Below, one piece after another: positions 10,525-19,403 of a stretch of 64,000 nt of DNA. Numbering within the stretch: position 1 is the stretch's first letter; each line of letters begins with the position of its first letter. The position numbers and the translations under genes are program-made. The stretch is from positions 496,001 through 560,000 of the forward strand of contig CAVUOA010000008.1 of assembly GCA_963742955.1 (NCBI GenBank). The letters run 5' to 3'. This stretch comes from CAVUOA01 sp963742955. GTDB taxonomy: Bacteria; Bacteroidota; Ignavibacteria; Tepidaquicellales; OLB5. The notes under the pieces were generated by a model. That model was not told where the DNA came from. It was given only the letters and a program-made list of their open reading frames with translations, and searched no databases.

Positions 10525-11739
10525 TTGGCTGCTAAACATTTTAAAATAAATTACTTAACAATATTGAGACTTTTAAGATTTGTATTTCATTCTTACATTT
10601 TCAGACAATTTATCATTGCAACTATCGCCTTTATTGCTGTGCTGTGGATAATAAACATTTCTTTTGATAAAATCTGGCATTATTCATGTATAATACCTAT
10701 GGGAAATCTTGAATATTTTTACCAAATTCCAAAATCTTACGATAACATATCAAGAGTTAATATTAAATTAATAGATAAAGAAAAGATTGCAATTGAGTGT
10801 AATAAAAAATTCAGAATTTTAAAAGATTCATACGACTATTACGATACTGTGAAAATCGAACAGCCTGATGCAATTAATCCTGTTACAAATAAAATATTTA
10901 TAACATATGAAAATCCCGGCTCCATTGATTCTATGTATCTGGTTTTATCCAAATCAGACAAACCCGGTATTTTCTGGAACCAGATATTCTACAGCTCGGT
11001 CATTGTTTCTAAACTGAATAATTTCAGCGAAGATACCGGGGAATTTAGAGTTCATAATGACCGTCTTGTATCAAGCAGGCTGCTTGAAAATAATGATACT
11101 TTACTCAACGAGGCTATTAGCTATTTTAATATTAACAAAGACAATCTGGGTCTTGCAGAATGCGGTACAAATTCAAAAATATTTAAATCAATTTGCGATA
11201 AATACCAATTACCGTGCAGGATTATAACTCTTCAGGGAGGTGACGCATTAGATGACGGGTATAATAACCGCCTGGGATACCCTTTGCACGTTGTATGTGA
11301 AGTATATTTAAGCAAATATAGAAAATGGATAGTTCTAGACCCCACTTATGGTTCTATTTACAGGCTGGAAATGGGTCCATTGAATGCAATCGAAATATCT
11401 AACAGGTTATTTTTTTGGAAAGCAAAAGATATTTTACAGGATTCTGTTTTAGTAACAAGAAAAACTATTCTTGGAAAGGATTATTTCAAGTACTACGAAA
11501 ATGTATATTTTTCGAACAATCTTCATGTGAGTTTTGTTTTAAGAAAATTTCTTAGATTATTTTATAAAAATCTTTATTATAATTTCAGCCTTTACTCCAA
11601 TAATCTGAATTTTTATAAAAATGGGCTGTATTATTTCGCAATAAAATCCGTAATCTTGTTTATATTAATAACCATTTACTTTTATATAATTCTGGCTTTT
11701 ATAAGCAGAAGATTATTAGTTGCAAAATGGAAAAAATAG
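10525..11739 (+). CDS. Membrane-anchored transglutaminase-like protein
   Basis: The protein has 404 residues, with an N-terminal membrane helix (about 28-46), a periplasmic domain and a C-terminal membrane helix (about 375-395). A transglutaminase/protease-like triad can be seen: Cys213 in AECGT, His255 in GYPLHVVCEV and Asp272 in VLDPTYG, in the right order and spacing. Start TTG 10525 is tentative. Position within the glycan locus suggests a periplasmic acyl-transfer or amide-bond role, for example on peptide- or amide-bearing glycans made with the preceding AsnB. The substrate is unknown. Confidence 0.7.
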   Translation: MAAKHFKINYLTILRLLRFVFHSYIFRQFIIATIAFIAVLWIINISFDKIWHYSCIIPMGNLEYFYQIPKSYDNISRVNIKLIDKEKIAIECNKKFRILKDSYDYYDTVKIEQPDAINPVTNKIFITYENPGSIDSMYLVLSKSDKPGIFWNQIFYSSVIVSKLNNFSEDTGEFRVHNDRLVSSRLLENNDTLLNEAISYFNINKDNLGLAECGTNSKIFKSICDKYQLPCRIITLQGGDALDDGYNNRLGYPLHVVCEVYLSKYRKWIVLDPTYGSIYRLEMGPLNAIEISNRLFFWKAKDILQDSVLVTRKTILGKDYFKYYENVYFSNNLHVSFVLRKFLRLFYKNLYYNFSLYSNNLNFYKNGLYYFAIKSVILFILITIYFYIILAFISRRLLVAKWKK

Positions 11740-11768
11740 TATTAAATATCTCAAAATAAAATAAACAT

Positions 11769-12431
11769 ATGACCGAGTATATCTTACAACCAAATCCAAA
11801 ATCCAAGAAGAAAAAGAACGTAGTAGTTTTCGGTGCACACCCTGACGATTTCGAAGTAGGCTGTTCCGGAACCATATTAAAGTATATTAAAGACATAAAC
11901 CTCAGGATTTTTGTTATGTCAGACAGGTACGAAGACGGCAAAATGAGAAATTTAAATGATCAGGAAAAATCTTTCAAAATACTCGGGCTCGGTAAAATAC
12001 CGGTTACAGTATATGACATTCCCACACGAATTTTCCACGATTTTAGATCTAAAATAAGAAATATTTTATACGAGATTGCCACGAAGTTGGATGTAGACAT
12101 TATTTTCACACCCCCAATCCATGACATTCACCAGGACCATATAGTACTGGCGGATGAGGTTCTGCGGCTCTTCAGAGAAAAAACAATCTTTGGTTATGAA
12201 GTTGTCAGGAGCGGCTACAATTTCAGGCCGCAAATGCACATCAGGCTTTCTGAAAAAGTTGTTGAACAAAAAATCAAAGCTGCCCAATGTTATAAAACAC
12301 AGTGGTCTACAACAAAAAGCGGGGGATATTACTTTGCCAAAGACGTAATGAAAGGTCTGATGCGTGCCCGGGGTGCCCAATTCGGGTTGGAATTCGCGGA
12401 AGCTTTTGAGGTCTACCATTTGAAGCTGTAA
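11769..12431 (+). CDS. PIG-L family zinc deacetylase (first copy)
   Basis: A LmbE/PIG-L type N-acetylsugar deacetylase of 220 residues. The zinc-binding GAHPDD motif is at 22-27 (His24, Asp27) and the HDIHQDH motif lies in the middle of the protein. Members remove N-acetyl groups from GlcNAc-type sugars or similar amides. It is followed, with one base between, by a glycosyltransferase and then a second PIG-L gene, so deacetylation of a biosynthetic intermediate of this glycan is the likely role. All metal ligands appear intact. Confidence 0.85.
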   Translation: MTEYILQPNPKSKKKKNVVVFGAHPDDFEVGCSGTILKYIKDINLRIFVMSDRYEDGKMRNLNDQEKSFKILGLGKIPVTVYDIPTRIFHDFRSKIRNILYEIATKLDVDIIFTPPIHDIHQDHIVLADEVLRLFREKTIFGYEVVRSGYNFRPQMHIRLSEKVVEQKIKAAQCYKTQWSTTKSGGYYFAKDVMKGLMRARGAQFGLEFAEAFEVYHLKL

Positions 12432-12432
12432 T

Positions 12433-13609
12433 TTGAAAAAAGTCATTTTTATACATAATAATTATGAGCCTGAACATATTCCAAAATCACCGGACCCTGA
12501 AGACAGGTTTTATACTTACGGTTTTGGAAGCAACCTTGCAAGAAACTTCAAGAAGTATTACCCGGAATACGATATTGAAATGTGGAGGATTGATTCTTAT
12601 ACAGACGGGTATTATATAAAAATTGTCCAAAATGTGTTATTTAGAATTTTTCCTTCTATCAACATGTTTGGATTGGGTGATTTTTCATTTAAATTCATAA
12701 GGGAGCTGAAAAAGGAAATAAAAAAAAATAATCCTATTTTATTTGTTTCGCATACGCACACCTGGCTTCTTTACCAGGTTGCATGGTTCTTTAAAAAATC
12801 ACCTATTGTAACCAGCCATCACGGAGATTGGTCACCTTGTTTCAGAATAAAACACCGCAGGGGATTCAGAAAACTAAAAGATTTTCTCGATTTAAAAATT
12901 GAGAAAAAAGTCATGAAGAATGTGGATTATTTTCTTGTATGCGATTATAATCAAGTGCCATATATAAAAGAAGTTGCTCCGCAAAGCAGAATCGCAATAT
13001 ATACCTCCGGCTTAAATATAAAAGGATTTGACCCTATTAATAAAGAAACTGCTCGTGAAATACTCAACTGGGATAAAAACAAGAAATATATTCTTTACGT
13101 TGGAAGAACTATATGAATTCAAACAACCGAAAGAACTGATAGATATCTGGATGGGAATAAAAAAAGAACGCCCCGAAGTTGAGCTGGTAATTATCGGTAA
13201 TTCCGACTCGGACCAATATTACAATTATGCCGTGAAATCAAAGGCAATGATTTTGGGGAGAATTCTCAATAAAGATTTGAATATTTATCTTTCTGCTTCT
13301 GACGTTTATGTTTTAATTTCTCTGCGGGAAGATTATTTTGGGGGAACCGGTATTGCCCCGCTAGAAGCCCTTGCCGTAAATACTCCTGTAGTCAGCTATT
13401 CCATGAGAAATTATATCGGAAACAATATGAGTGAACTGGGTGAAGTTCCGGATTCACTTGAAGGTTATAAAAAAGCAATACTTAAAGTGTTAGATAATCC
13501 GGGAATTTACAAAAACATGAGGAAAAGCGTCGAAGAGCATTATTCTTACGAAAAAGTTGCCGAAAAAACAGAATTGATTTTAAAAGAATTATCTAAAATT
13601 TATTATTAA
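12433..13609 (+). CDS. Group 1 (GT4-like) glycosyltransferase, frameshifted
   Basis: A GT-B fold enzyme of about 391 residues. The N-terminal half holds the acceptor-domain HTHTWLLYQVAW region and SHHGDW. The C-terminal donor domain has GGTGIAPLEALAVNTPVV with the conserved Glu. The first frame stops at 13116 after YVGRTI. Removing one A near 13112 restores YVGRLYEFKQPKELIDIW, the standard junction, and the total of 1177 bases is 392 codons plus one. The start is TTG 12433, one base after the PIG-L stop. The donor and acceptor sugars cannot be inferred. Confidence 0.83.
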
Positions 13610-13633
13610 CTTTGAATCCAAATTCATTTATAT

Positions 13634-14239
13634 ATGAAAACAATACTAGCAATTGGTCCCCACCCGGATGATATCGAATTGGGCTGCTTTGGAACTTTGG
13701 CCCGGTTTACCAATGAAGGTTATGCTGTTAATTTCCTTATATTAACAAAGGGTGAGGGCGGAATAATAGAAGGAGACCGGCTTGCAGAAGCTAAGGAATC
13801 TGCTTCACTCATCAATGCAAAACTTTATATCGAAGAGCTCCCTGACAGGCAATTAAGCGAAGGAATTGAAACAATAAGCGTTATTGAAAGATATGTTGAA
13901 AAAATTAAGCCTGATGCCGTTTTTATGCCTTCCGGCAATGATACTCACCAGGACCACAGGGCAGCTTTTAATGCGGGTCTTGTTGCCTGCAGACTGGTTA
14001 AAGAAATCTATGCTTACGAAACACCCAGTACGTCAAGAAATTTCTTTCCGAACTATTTTGTGGATGTAACAGATTTCATTGACCTTAAGCTCAAAGCCGT
14101 CAAGATTCATTCTTCACAGGGTGGAAAAGGGTATATGGCGGACAGAGCTGTTAAAGGTCTTGCCCAGTACAGAGCATTTGATATTTTGCTGAACGACAGG
14201 ACTGTTGAGGGCTTTGAAGTTGTAAAAGTTGTAATTTAA
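13634..14239 (+). CDS. PIG-L family zinc deacetylase (second copy, BshB1-like)
   Basis: The protein has 201 residues with GPHPDDIELGC at 8-18 (His10, Asp13) and a central HQDHRAAFNAG motif. It is closer to the short BshB1-type deacetylases than the first copy. BshB acts on GlcNAc-malate in bacillithiol synthesis, but the neighbours here are glycan genes, so a lipid- or nucleotide-linked sugar is equally possible. It ends 2 bases before the WbqC gene and is certainly co-transcribed with it. Confidence 0.85.
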   Translation: MKTILAIGPHPDDIELGCFGTLARFTNEGYAVNFLILTKGEGGIIEGDRLAEAKESASLINAKLYIEELPDRQLSEGIETISVIERYVEKIKPDAVFMPSGNDTHQDHRAAFNAGLVACRLVKEIYAYETPSTSRNFFPNYFVDVTDFIDLKLKAVKIHSSQGGKGYMADRAVKGLAQYRAFDILLNDRTVEGFEVVKVVI

Positions 14240-14241
14240 CA

Positions 14242-14934
14242 ATGATTTGCACAGTTCATCAGCCAAATTATCTGCCGTATCTCGGTTTTTTTGAAAAAGC
14301 GGTAAGGAGTGATGTATTTATAATTTATGACACAGCACAGTTTAAAAAGAATGACTGGCAAAACCGCAACCGGCTATGTTCGCCGGACGGATGGCAGTGG
14401 ATTACAATTCCCATTATTCACAGTTTCGGACAGAAAATTTTTGAAGTTAAAATCGATAATTTAAAAAAACCTCTCAAAAATAACTGGAATAAAATTCAAA
14501 CTATTTACGGCAAGGCTCCTTTTTTTAAAGAATACGCCGAAATATTTGAAAGAATCTATAAACAGAGCTACGAATATGTATCAGAACTGAATACCGATTT
14601 AATATACGCTATAAGTTCAATTCTTGGAATTAAAACTAAGTTTATAAAAAGCTCTGAACTTGCCCCCATAAATACAAAAAGCACCAAAGCGCTTATTGAC
14701 CTGTGTAAAACCGTTAATGCCGATACTTATATTTCGGGAAGTGAAGGGAAAAATTATCTGGAGCTTAATTTGTTTTCAGATTCGGGGATAAAAGTGGAAT
14801 TTCAAAATTATCAGCATCCGACATATAAACAATTCAACAATAGCATATTCCAGCCGTTTATGAGCGCAATTGACCTGGTATTTAACTGCGGGAATGAAAG
14901 TATTAATATTCTGTCCGGTAAAAAAGCACCGTAA
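14242..14934 (+). CDS. WbqC-like family protein
   Basis: A 230-residue protein starting MICTVHQPNYLPYLGFFEK, the hallmark of the WbqC-like family, followed by DTAQFKKNDWQNRNR. The family is found in O-antigen and capsule loci and its chemistry is not settled. A role in modifying an amino sugar has been suggested from location. It follows the second deacetylase by 2 bases, so the two may act in succession on the same amino group. It converges on the methyltransferase at 14941. Confidence 0.85.
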   Translation: MICTVHQPNYLPYLGFFEKAVRSDVFIIYDTAQFKKNDWQNRNRLCSPDGWQWITIPIIHSFGQKIFEVKIDNLKKPLKNNWNKIQTIYGKAPFFKEYAEIFERIYKQSYEYVSELNTDLIYAISSILGIKTKFIKSSELAPINTKSTKALIDLCKTVNADTYISGSEGKNYLELNLFSDSGIKVEFQNYQHPTYKQFNNSIFQPFMSAIDLVFNCGNESINILSGKKAP

Positions 14935-14940
14935 ATATCC

Positions 14941-15621
14941 TCATTTTTCCTTTTCCAAATAGAGCTCCCGGTTATTTTTATTGAGTCTCCATTTCATGAA
15001 GTTGAAAAAATCATTTACAATGTAAGGTAGAAATTTAGAGGACAGTTTTTTCCTGACGAAATCTTTTATTTCCTTTTTATTCTTATCTTCTTTTGAGTAT
15101 AACGCAATTGTTTTGCGCGCATTGTTAGGAATAATAACGCAATTGCCGGATTTCTTAAACATCTTCCTTGTCCAAAAAGCCCTGTGTTCTTCATATTTGC
15201 CGGAATCGTCAGAATATCCTTTTTGAACGGAAACATACCTTGGTATTGAAATCAGCAAATTACGGGTTTTCATGCATAATTTCTCTATTAATCTTGCTCC
15301 ATCCTCTTTTGTAAAATGCTCAAATGCATCAATTATTATTACAAGGTCGTACTCTCTTTTCAAATAAACGTCAAAATCCAGAGCATTGCATATATAAATA
15401 TTGTTATATATCTCCCGCTGCACTGAATTTATATTCTTATTATAACCTTCCACAGCTTCAATTAAAACTGATTCTTTATCCCAGTAAGGATCCGCCAGGT
15501 ACTCTCTGCTCAAAAAACCATATTTCCCCCAGCCACAGCCAACATCAAGTATCGATTTTGGATTGAGAATTTGGATTAAGTCAATAATTGTAGATATTTG
15601 TGCGGTATCCGAACTAGGCAT
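14941..15621 (-). CDS. Class I SAM-dependent methyltransferase
   Basis: A 226-residue protein with the SAM-binding motif ILDVGCGWGKYG near 20-31 and the acidic LVIIIDAFEHF strand near 92-102. It lies opposite in direction to all its neighbours in the polysaccharide locus and only 6 bases from the WbqC stop, so it has its own promoter in the 15622-15813 gap. The basic C-terminal region (KEIKDFVRKKLSSKFLPYI) may contact membrane or a glycolipid. The substrate is unknown. Confidence 0.75.
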   Translation of the reverse strand: MPSSDTAQISTIIDLIQILNPKSILDVGCGWGKYGFLSREYLADPYWDKESVLIEAVEGYNKNINSVQREIYNNIYICNALDFDVYLKREYDLVIIIDAFEHFTKEDGARLIEKLCMKTRNLLISIPRYVSVQKGYSDDSGKYEEHRAFWTRKMFKKSGNCVIIPNNARKTIALYSKEDKNKKEIKDFVRKKLSSKFLPYIVNDFFNFMKWRLNKNNRELYLEKEK

Positions 15622-15741
15622 AAATACTTATAATAATTAGATGGCAATATAGTTAACACAGTAATATATTGCAATTTAATTACATTTTAGCTCTAATTGT
15701 ATGATTTATGACAAGGTATTCAAATACTCGAAATAATTCGC

Positions 15742-15749
15742 TATTTTTG
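15742..15749 (+). promoter_or_regulatory. Candidate -7 element (TATTTTTG)
   Basis: TATTTTTG fits the TAnnTTTG -7 pattern of Bacteroidota promoters. It sits 65 bases before the start of the nucleotidyltransferase operon in the gap shared with the divergent methyltransferase. No good -33 box is seen at the expected distance, so this is weak. Confidence 0.2.
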
Positions 15750-15813
15750 GAAATATGATTAATGTTTTAAAAAATCAGGCTCAATTTCATAACCCTTTGA
15801 AGGATTTCAATAA

Positions 15814-16509
15814 TTGAAAGCAATTATCCTTGCCGGGGGACTGGGAAGCAGGTTAAAACCGTTTACAGAGGTTATACCCAAGCCATTGCTGCCGATTGGC
15901 GAGAAGGCTGTTCTGGAAATTCAAATAGAACGGTTCAAGCTTTTTGGGTTCGATGAGATATATTTGGCTACAAACTACAAATCAGAATATATCGAAAATT
16001 TCTTTGGTGACGGCTCAAGATACGGAGTTAAGCTTATTATAAGCAGGGAATCAAAACCTCTCGGTACCGCAGGACCATTGACATTATTAAAAGACAGGCT
16101 CAACGAACCGTTTATTGTAATGAACGGAGATATATTAACCCTAATCAACTTCTCTGATTTCTATGAGTTTTCTGTTAAAAATAATACAGCACTGACAATT
16201 TCCATAAAAAAAATTATTACTCCCTATGCTTTTGGGAATATAAAATTCAACGGTGATTTTGTTACAGATATTGAGGAAAAACCTGATATAATAACATATG
16301 CGCTTGCAGGCATATATGTTATGAAACCGGAGATTTTCAATTATATACCTGATGACCAATATTACGGAATGGATACATTAATGAAAAGCATGATAGAAAA
16401 TAAAACTGCAATTGCAAAATATGAATTAAACTCCTACTGGCTTGATATCGGACAGCTTACCGATTACGAAAAGGCAGGAGAAATTTACCAGAAACATTTT
16501 AAGGGGTGA
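15814..16509 (+). CDS. Sugar-phosphate nucleotidyltransferase
   Basis: A 231-residue enzyme starting at TTG 15814 with AAGGA about 8 bases upstream. It activates a sugar-1-phosphate with NTP. LAGGLGSRLKPFTEVIPKP at 6-24 is the nucleotide-binding signature, and VMNGDIL carries the metal-binding Asp. The short length and sequence style resemble PtmE/HddC-like enzymes more than RmlA. The 4,6-dehydratase begins 6 bases after its stop, so the product probably feeds straight into it. Base and sugar specificity are not readable. Confidence 0.85.
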   Translation: MKAIILAGGLGSRLKPFTEVIPKPLLPIGEKAVLEIQIERFKLFGFDEIYLATNYKSEYIENFFGDGSRYGVKLIISRESKPLGTAGPLTLLKDRLNEPFIVMNGDILTLINFSDFYEFSVKNNTALTISIKKIITPYAFGNIKFNGDFVTDIEEKPDIITYALAGIYVMKPEIFNYIPDDQYYGMDTLMKSMIENKTAIAKYELNSYWLDIGQLTDYEKAGEIYQKHFKG

Positions 16510-16515
16510 AATTAA

Positions 16516-17490
16516 TTGAAAAAGATTTTAGTTACCGGCGCAGGTGGTTTTATCGGTTCTCATCTAACGGAAAAACTTGTCAGGCAGGGGTTTTCTGTTA
16601 AGGCTTTTATTAAATATAATTCAAGAAATAACTGGGGCTGGCTCGAAAATTCGGAATTCTTAAAAGACATTGAAGTTATCACAGGAGATATTCGTGATTA
16701 TGATGCTGTTTACAATTCACTTTCTGGATGTTCTGCTGTTTTTCATCTGGCGGCTCTGATTGGAATACCTTACTCTTACATCGCACCGCTGGAGTACATC
16801 AAAACAAATGTAGAGGGAACTTACAATATACTGCAGGCATCCCGGCAACTTAATATTGAAAACATAATAATTACCTCAACCAGCGAAACTTATGGTTCAG
16901 CACAATATGTTCCTATAGACGAAAAACATCCGTCTGTAGGCCAATCACCTTATTCAGCTACTAAAATTGCTGCAGACCAGTTAGCTTTAAGCTATTATTT
17001 ATCGTTTAATCTGCCGGTAAAAATTGTAAGGCCGTTTAATACTTACGGTCCGCGGCAATCCGCAAGAGCGATAATTCCAACAATCATTACACAGGCATTA
17101 TCCGGTTCGAAATCAATATTACTTGGCAATATAGAACCAACGAGAGATTTGACATTCGTAGATGATTGTACTGAGGGGTTTATAGACATTCTAAAGACCG
17201 ATAAGCTTTTTGGTGAAGAAACAAATATCGGAACAGGGATTGAAACGTCAATAGAAAATCTTGCTAAAATGATACTAAAACTAACCGGTTCAGATGCAAA
17301 TATTATAACAAGCGAAAATAGGGTAAGACCTGATAATAGTGAAGTAACAAGACTGCTGTGTGATAATACTAAAATAAAACAGGCAACAGGCTGGACTCCC
17401 AAAACCTCGATTGAAGAAGGATTAAAAAAGACAATTGAATGGCTCAAGCAATTTCAACATTTATATAAACCTGATATTTATAATGTTTGA
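16516..17490 (+). CDS. Nucleotide-sugar 4,6-dehydratase, LegB-like extended SDR
   Basis: The protein has 324 residues, with a TTG start supported by AAGGGG upstream. The cofactor motif GAGGFIGSHL is at 8-17. Catalytic TSTSETYG supplies the Ser/Thr and acidic residue of a dehydratase, followed by YSATK. NNWGWLEN near the N-terminus is typical of the LegB/GDP-sugar 4,6-dehydratase group. It forms a 4-keto-6-deoxy sugar, which the following DegT aminotransferase and acyltransferase can convert into an N-acyl-4-amino-4,6-dideoxy sugar. Confidence 0.83.
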   Translation: MKKILVTGAGGFIGSHLTEKLVRQGFSVKAFIKYNSRNNWGWLENSEFLKDIEVITGDIRDYDAVYNSLSGCSAVFHLAALIGIPYSYIAPLEYIKTNVEGTYNILQASRQLNIENIIITSTSETYGSAQYVPIDEKHPSVGQSPYSATKIAADQLALSYYLSFNLPVKIVRPFNTYGPRQSARAIIPTIITQALSGSKSILLGNIEPTRDLTFVDDCTEGFIDILKTDKLFGEETNIGTGIETSIENLAKMILKLTGSDANIITSENRVRPDNSEVTRLLCDNTKIKQATGWTPKTSIEEGLKKTIEWLKQFQHLYKPDIYNV

Positions 17491-17513
17491 ACTTTCTCTT
17501 TTAATTACAGCAC

Positions 17514-18648
17514 ATGTATAAAATCCCTCTTTTTGACCTGAATTTTGATAAAGAAGAAGAAAAAGCTGCTATTGAAACTATCCAATCCAGATGGATTTCA
17601 ACGGGACCGAAAAATATTGAGCTTGAAAACAAATTTGCATCTGCATTAGGCATTGAATATTCGCTGGCTCTTACCAACTGCACAGCTGCTCTGCACATTG
17701 CTTAATAGTTACGGGTATAAAAGAAAACGATGAAGTTATTTGCCCCGCACTTACTTTTACTGCAACAGTAAATGCAATAAGATATGTTAATGCTGTTCCT
17801 GTGTTTTGTGATATAAAAAGCCTGGATGACCTGACAATTGACCCTGATATGATAGAAAAACTTATCACCGATAAAACAAAAGCAATAATAGTAATGCATT
17901 ACGGCGGTTTTCCGTGTGATATGGATAGAATAATTGCAATTGCAAAAAAACATAAACTGAAAGTTATTGAAGATGCAGCTCATGCCCCGCTTTCGGAATT
18001 CAAAGGTAAGAAACTGGGAACTATAGGTGATATCGGTTGTTTTAGCTTTTTTCAAATAAAAACATAAGCACAGGTGAAGGAGGCATGATTGTAACCAATA
18101 ATAAGGAATATTATGAAGAGGCAAAACTTTTAAGGTCGCATGGAATGACTACTCTTTCTTACGAAAGAGCTTCAGGTCATAGCACAGAATATGACGTTGT
18201 ACGTTTAGGATACAATTACAGAATGGATGATATAAGGGCATCTATCGGTATTGCACAGCTGGCTAAGCTGCATGATGATTTAAAGATTAGAGCTGAAATC
18301 AGAAAACTATATATCGAAAATTTGGAAAATATTGAGGATATTATAATCCCGTTCAAAGAGAACAAATATTTTGTTTCAAATTACATATTTCCTATAGTTC
18401 TAAAAAATTCAAGTGTAAGCCACAGGGAAAAAATAAGAAATTCTTTGCATAATAGCGGGATTCAGACAAGCGTTCATTACCCGGCAGTAAACAGATTACT
18501 ATTTACAAACCTTTTTACATACGGCTTCCGCTGACAGAATATGTATGTGAATAATGAGATTACACTGCCATTTTATTCTAAGCTAAGAAGTAAAGATATA
18601 CAATTAATTGTGCATGAGCTAAAAAATGCACTGAGCATTTTTATATAA
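17514..18648 (+). CDS. DegT/DnrJ/EryC1 sugar aminotransferase, four frame breaks
   Basis: A PLP-dependent aminotransferase of about 378 residues once four breaks are corrected. A T is missing at 17701-17703 (NCTAALHIA then LIVTGIKENDEV), in the T run at 18047-18052 (CFSFF then SNKNISTGEGG) and near 18494 (VNRF then TIYKPFYIRLPLTEYV). A base is extra near 18550 (before NNEITLPFYS). The corrected length is 379 codons, an exact fit. EDAAHA and the SNKN lysine are the PLP site. It acts after the 4,6-dehydratase to install a 4-amino group. Confidence 0.83.
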
Positions 18649-18753
18649 TGTCTTAAATTATCCCACGAATATAATATTATTTAAGATAATGTTGTGATTT
18701 TAAACTCTTACCAGGTAATTAAGCGTATACATTAAGATTATTTAAATTATTTT

Positions 18754-19372
18754 ATGAAAACTAAAGTAATATTACTCGGCGGTTTTTCCGAAATAATTGA
18801 ACTTTGTGAAATATGCAATTATGAAATTATTGGTGTTTTAGATAAAAACTGGTAAAGGCAGTTTCATGGGGTATAAAATAATCGGTAACGATGATTCAGC
18901 TGAGGAAATCTATAAAAATTACGGGAAATATCCAGTAATTGTGAGCCCAGATTTACCTTTAATTAGAAAAAAATTAGTACGTCATTATTCGGAGATAGGT
19001 TTTAAGTTTTGTAATTTAATTTCTCCTCAAGCATTTATTTCCGTTTCCGCCAGAATTGGCAATGGTGTAGTAATACAAACCGGGGTTAACATTTCTGCTA
19101 ACTCAGTCATTGGTGATTTTGTAAAACTGAATACTTATTCCAATGTCATGCACGATTGTGAAATAAAAAAGTATTCAACTATAGCGCCAAATGCAGTAAT
19201 CTTAGGCAAAGTAAGGGTAATGGAAAGTTGTTATATTGGAGCAAATTCTACTATCTTACCAGGTATAACTATAGGTGAAAATTCTACAATTGGAGCAGGC
19301 GCAGTTGTTACAAAGGATATTGATGCGAGTATTATTGCTGCCGGCAACCCTGCAAGGAAATTAAAAAAATAA
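18754..19372 (+). CDS. NeuD/PglD-like hexapeptide-repeat sugar acyltransferase, frameshifted
   Basis: The real start is ATG 18754 (MKTKVILLGGFSEIIEL, a Rossmann-like start). The frame breaks in the A run at 18844-18848, and removal of one A joins IIGVLDK to TGKGSFMGYKIIG. The result has 205 residues. The C-terminal half is a left-handed beta helix of hexapeptide repeats, including IGNGVVIQTG and IGAGAVVTKDI, ending AAGNPARKLKK. PglD-type enzymes N-acetylate UDP-4-amino sugars, which fits the dehydratase and aminotransferase just upstream. Confidence 0.82.
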
Positions 19373-19403
19373 GATTACCATAAGTAAATGTTGAAAAATA
19401 CCT

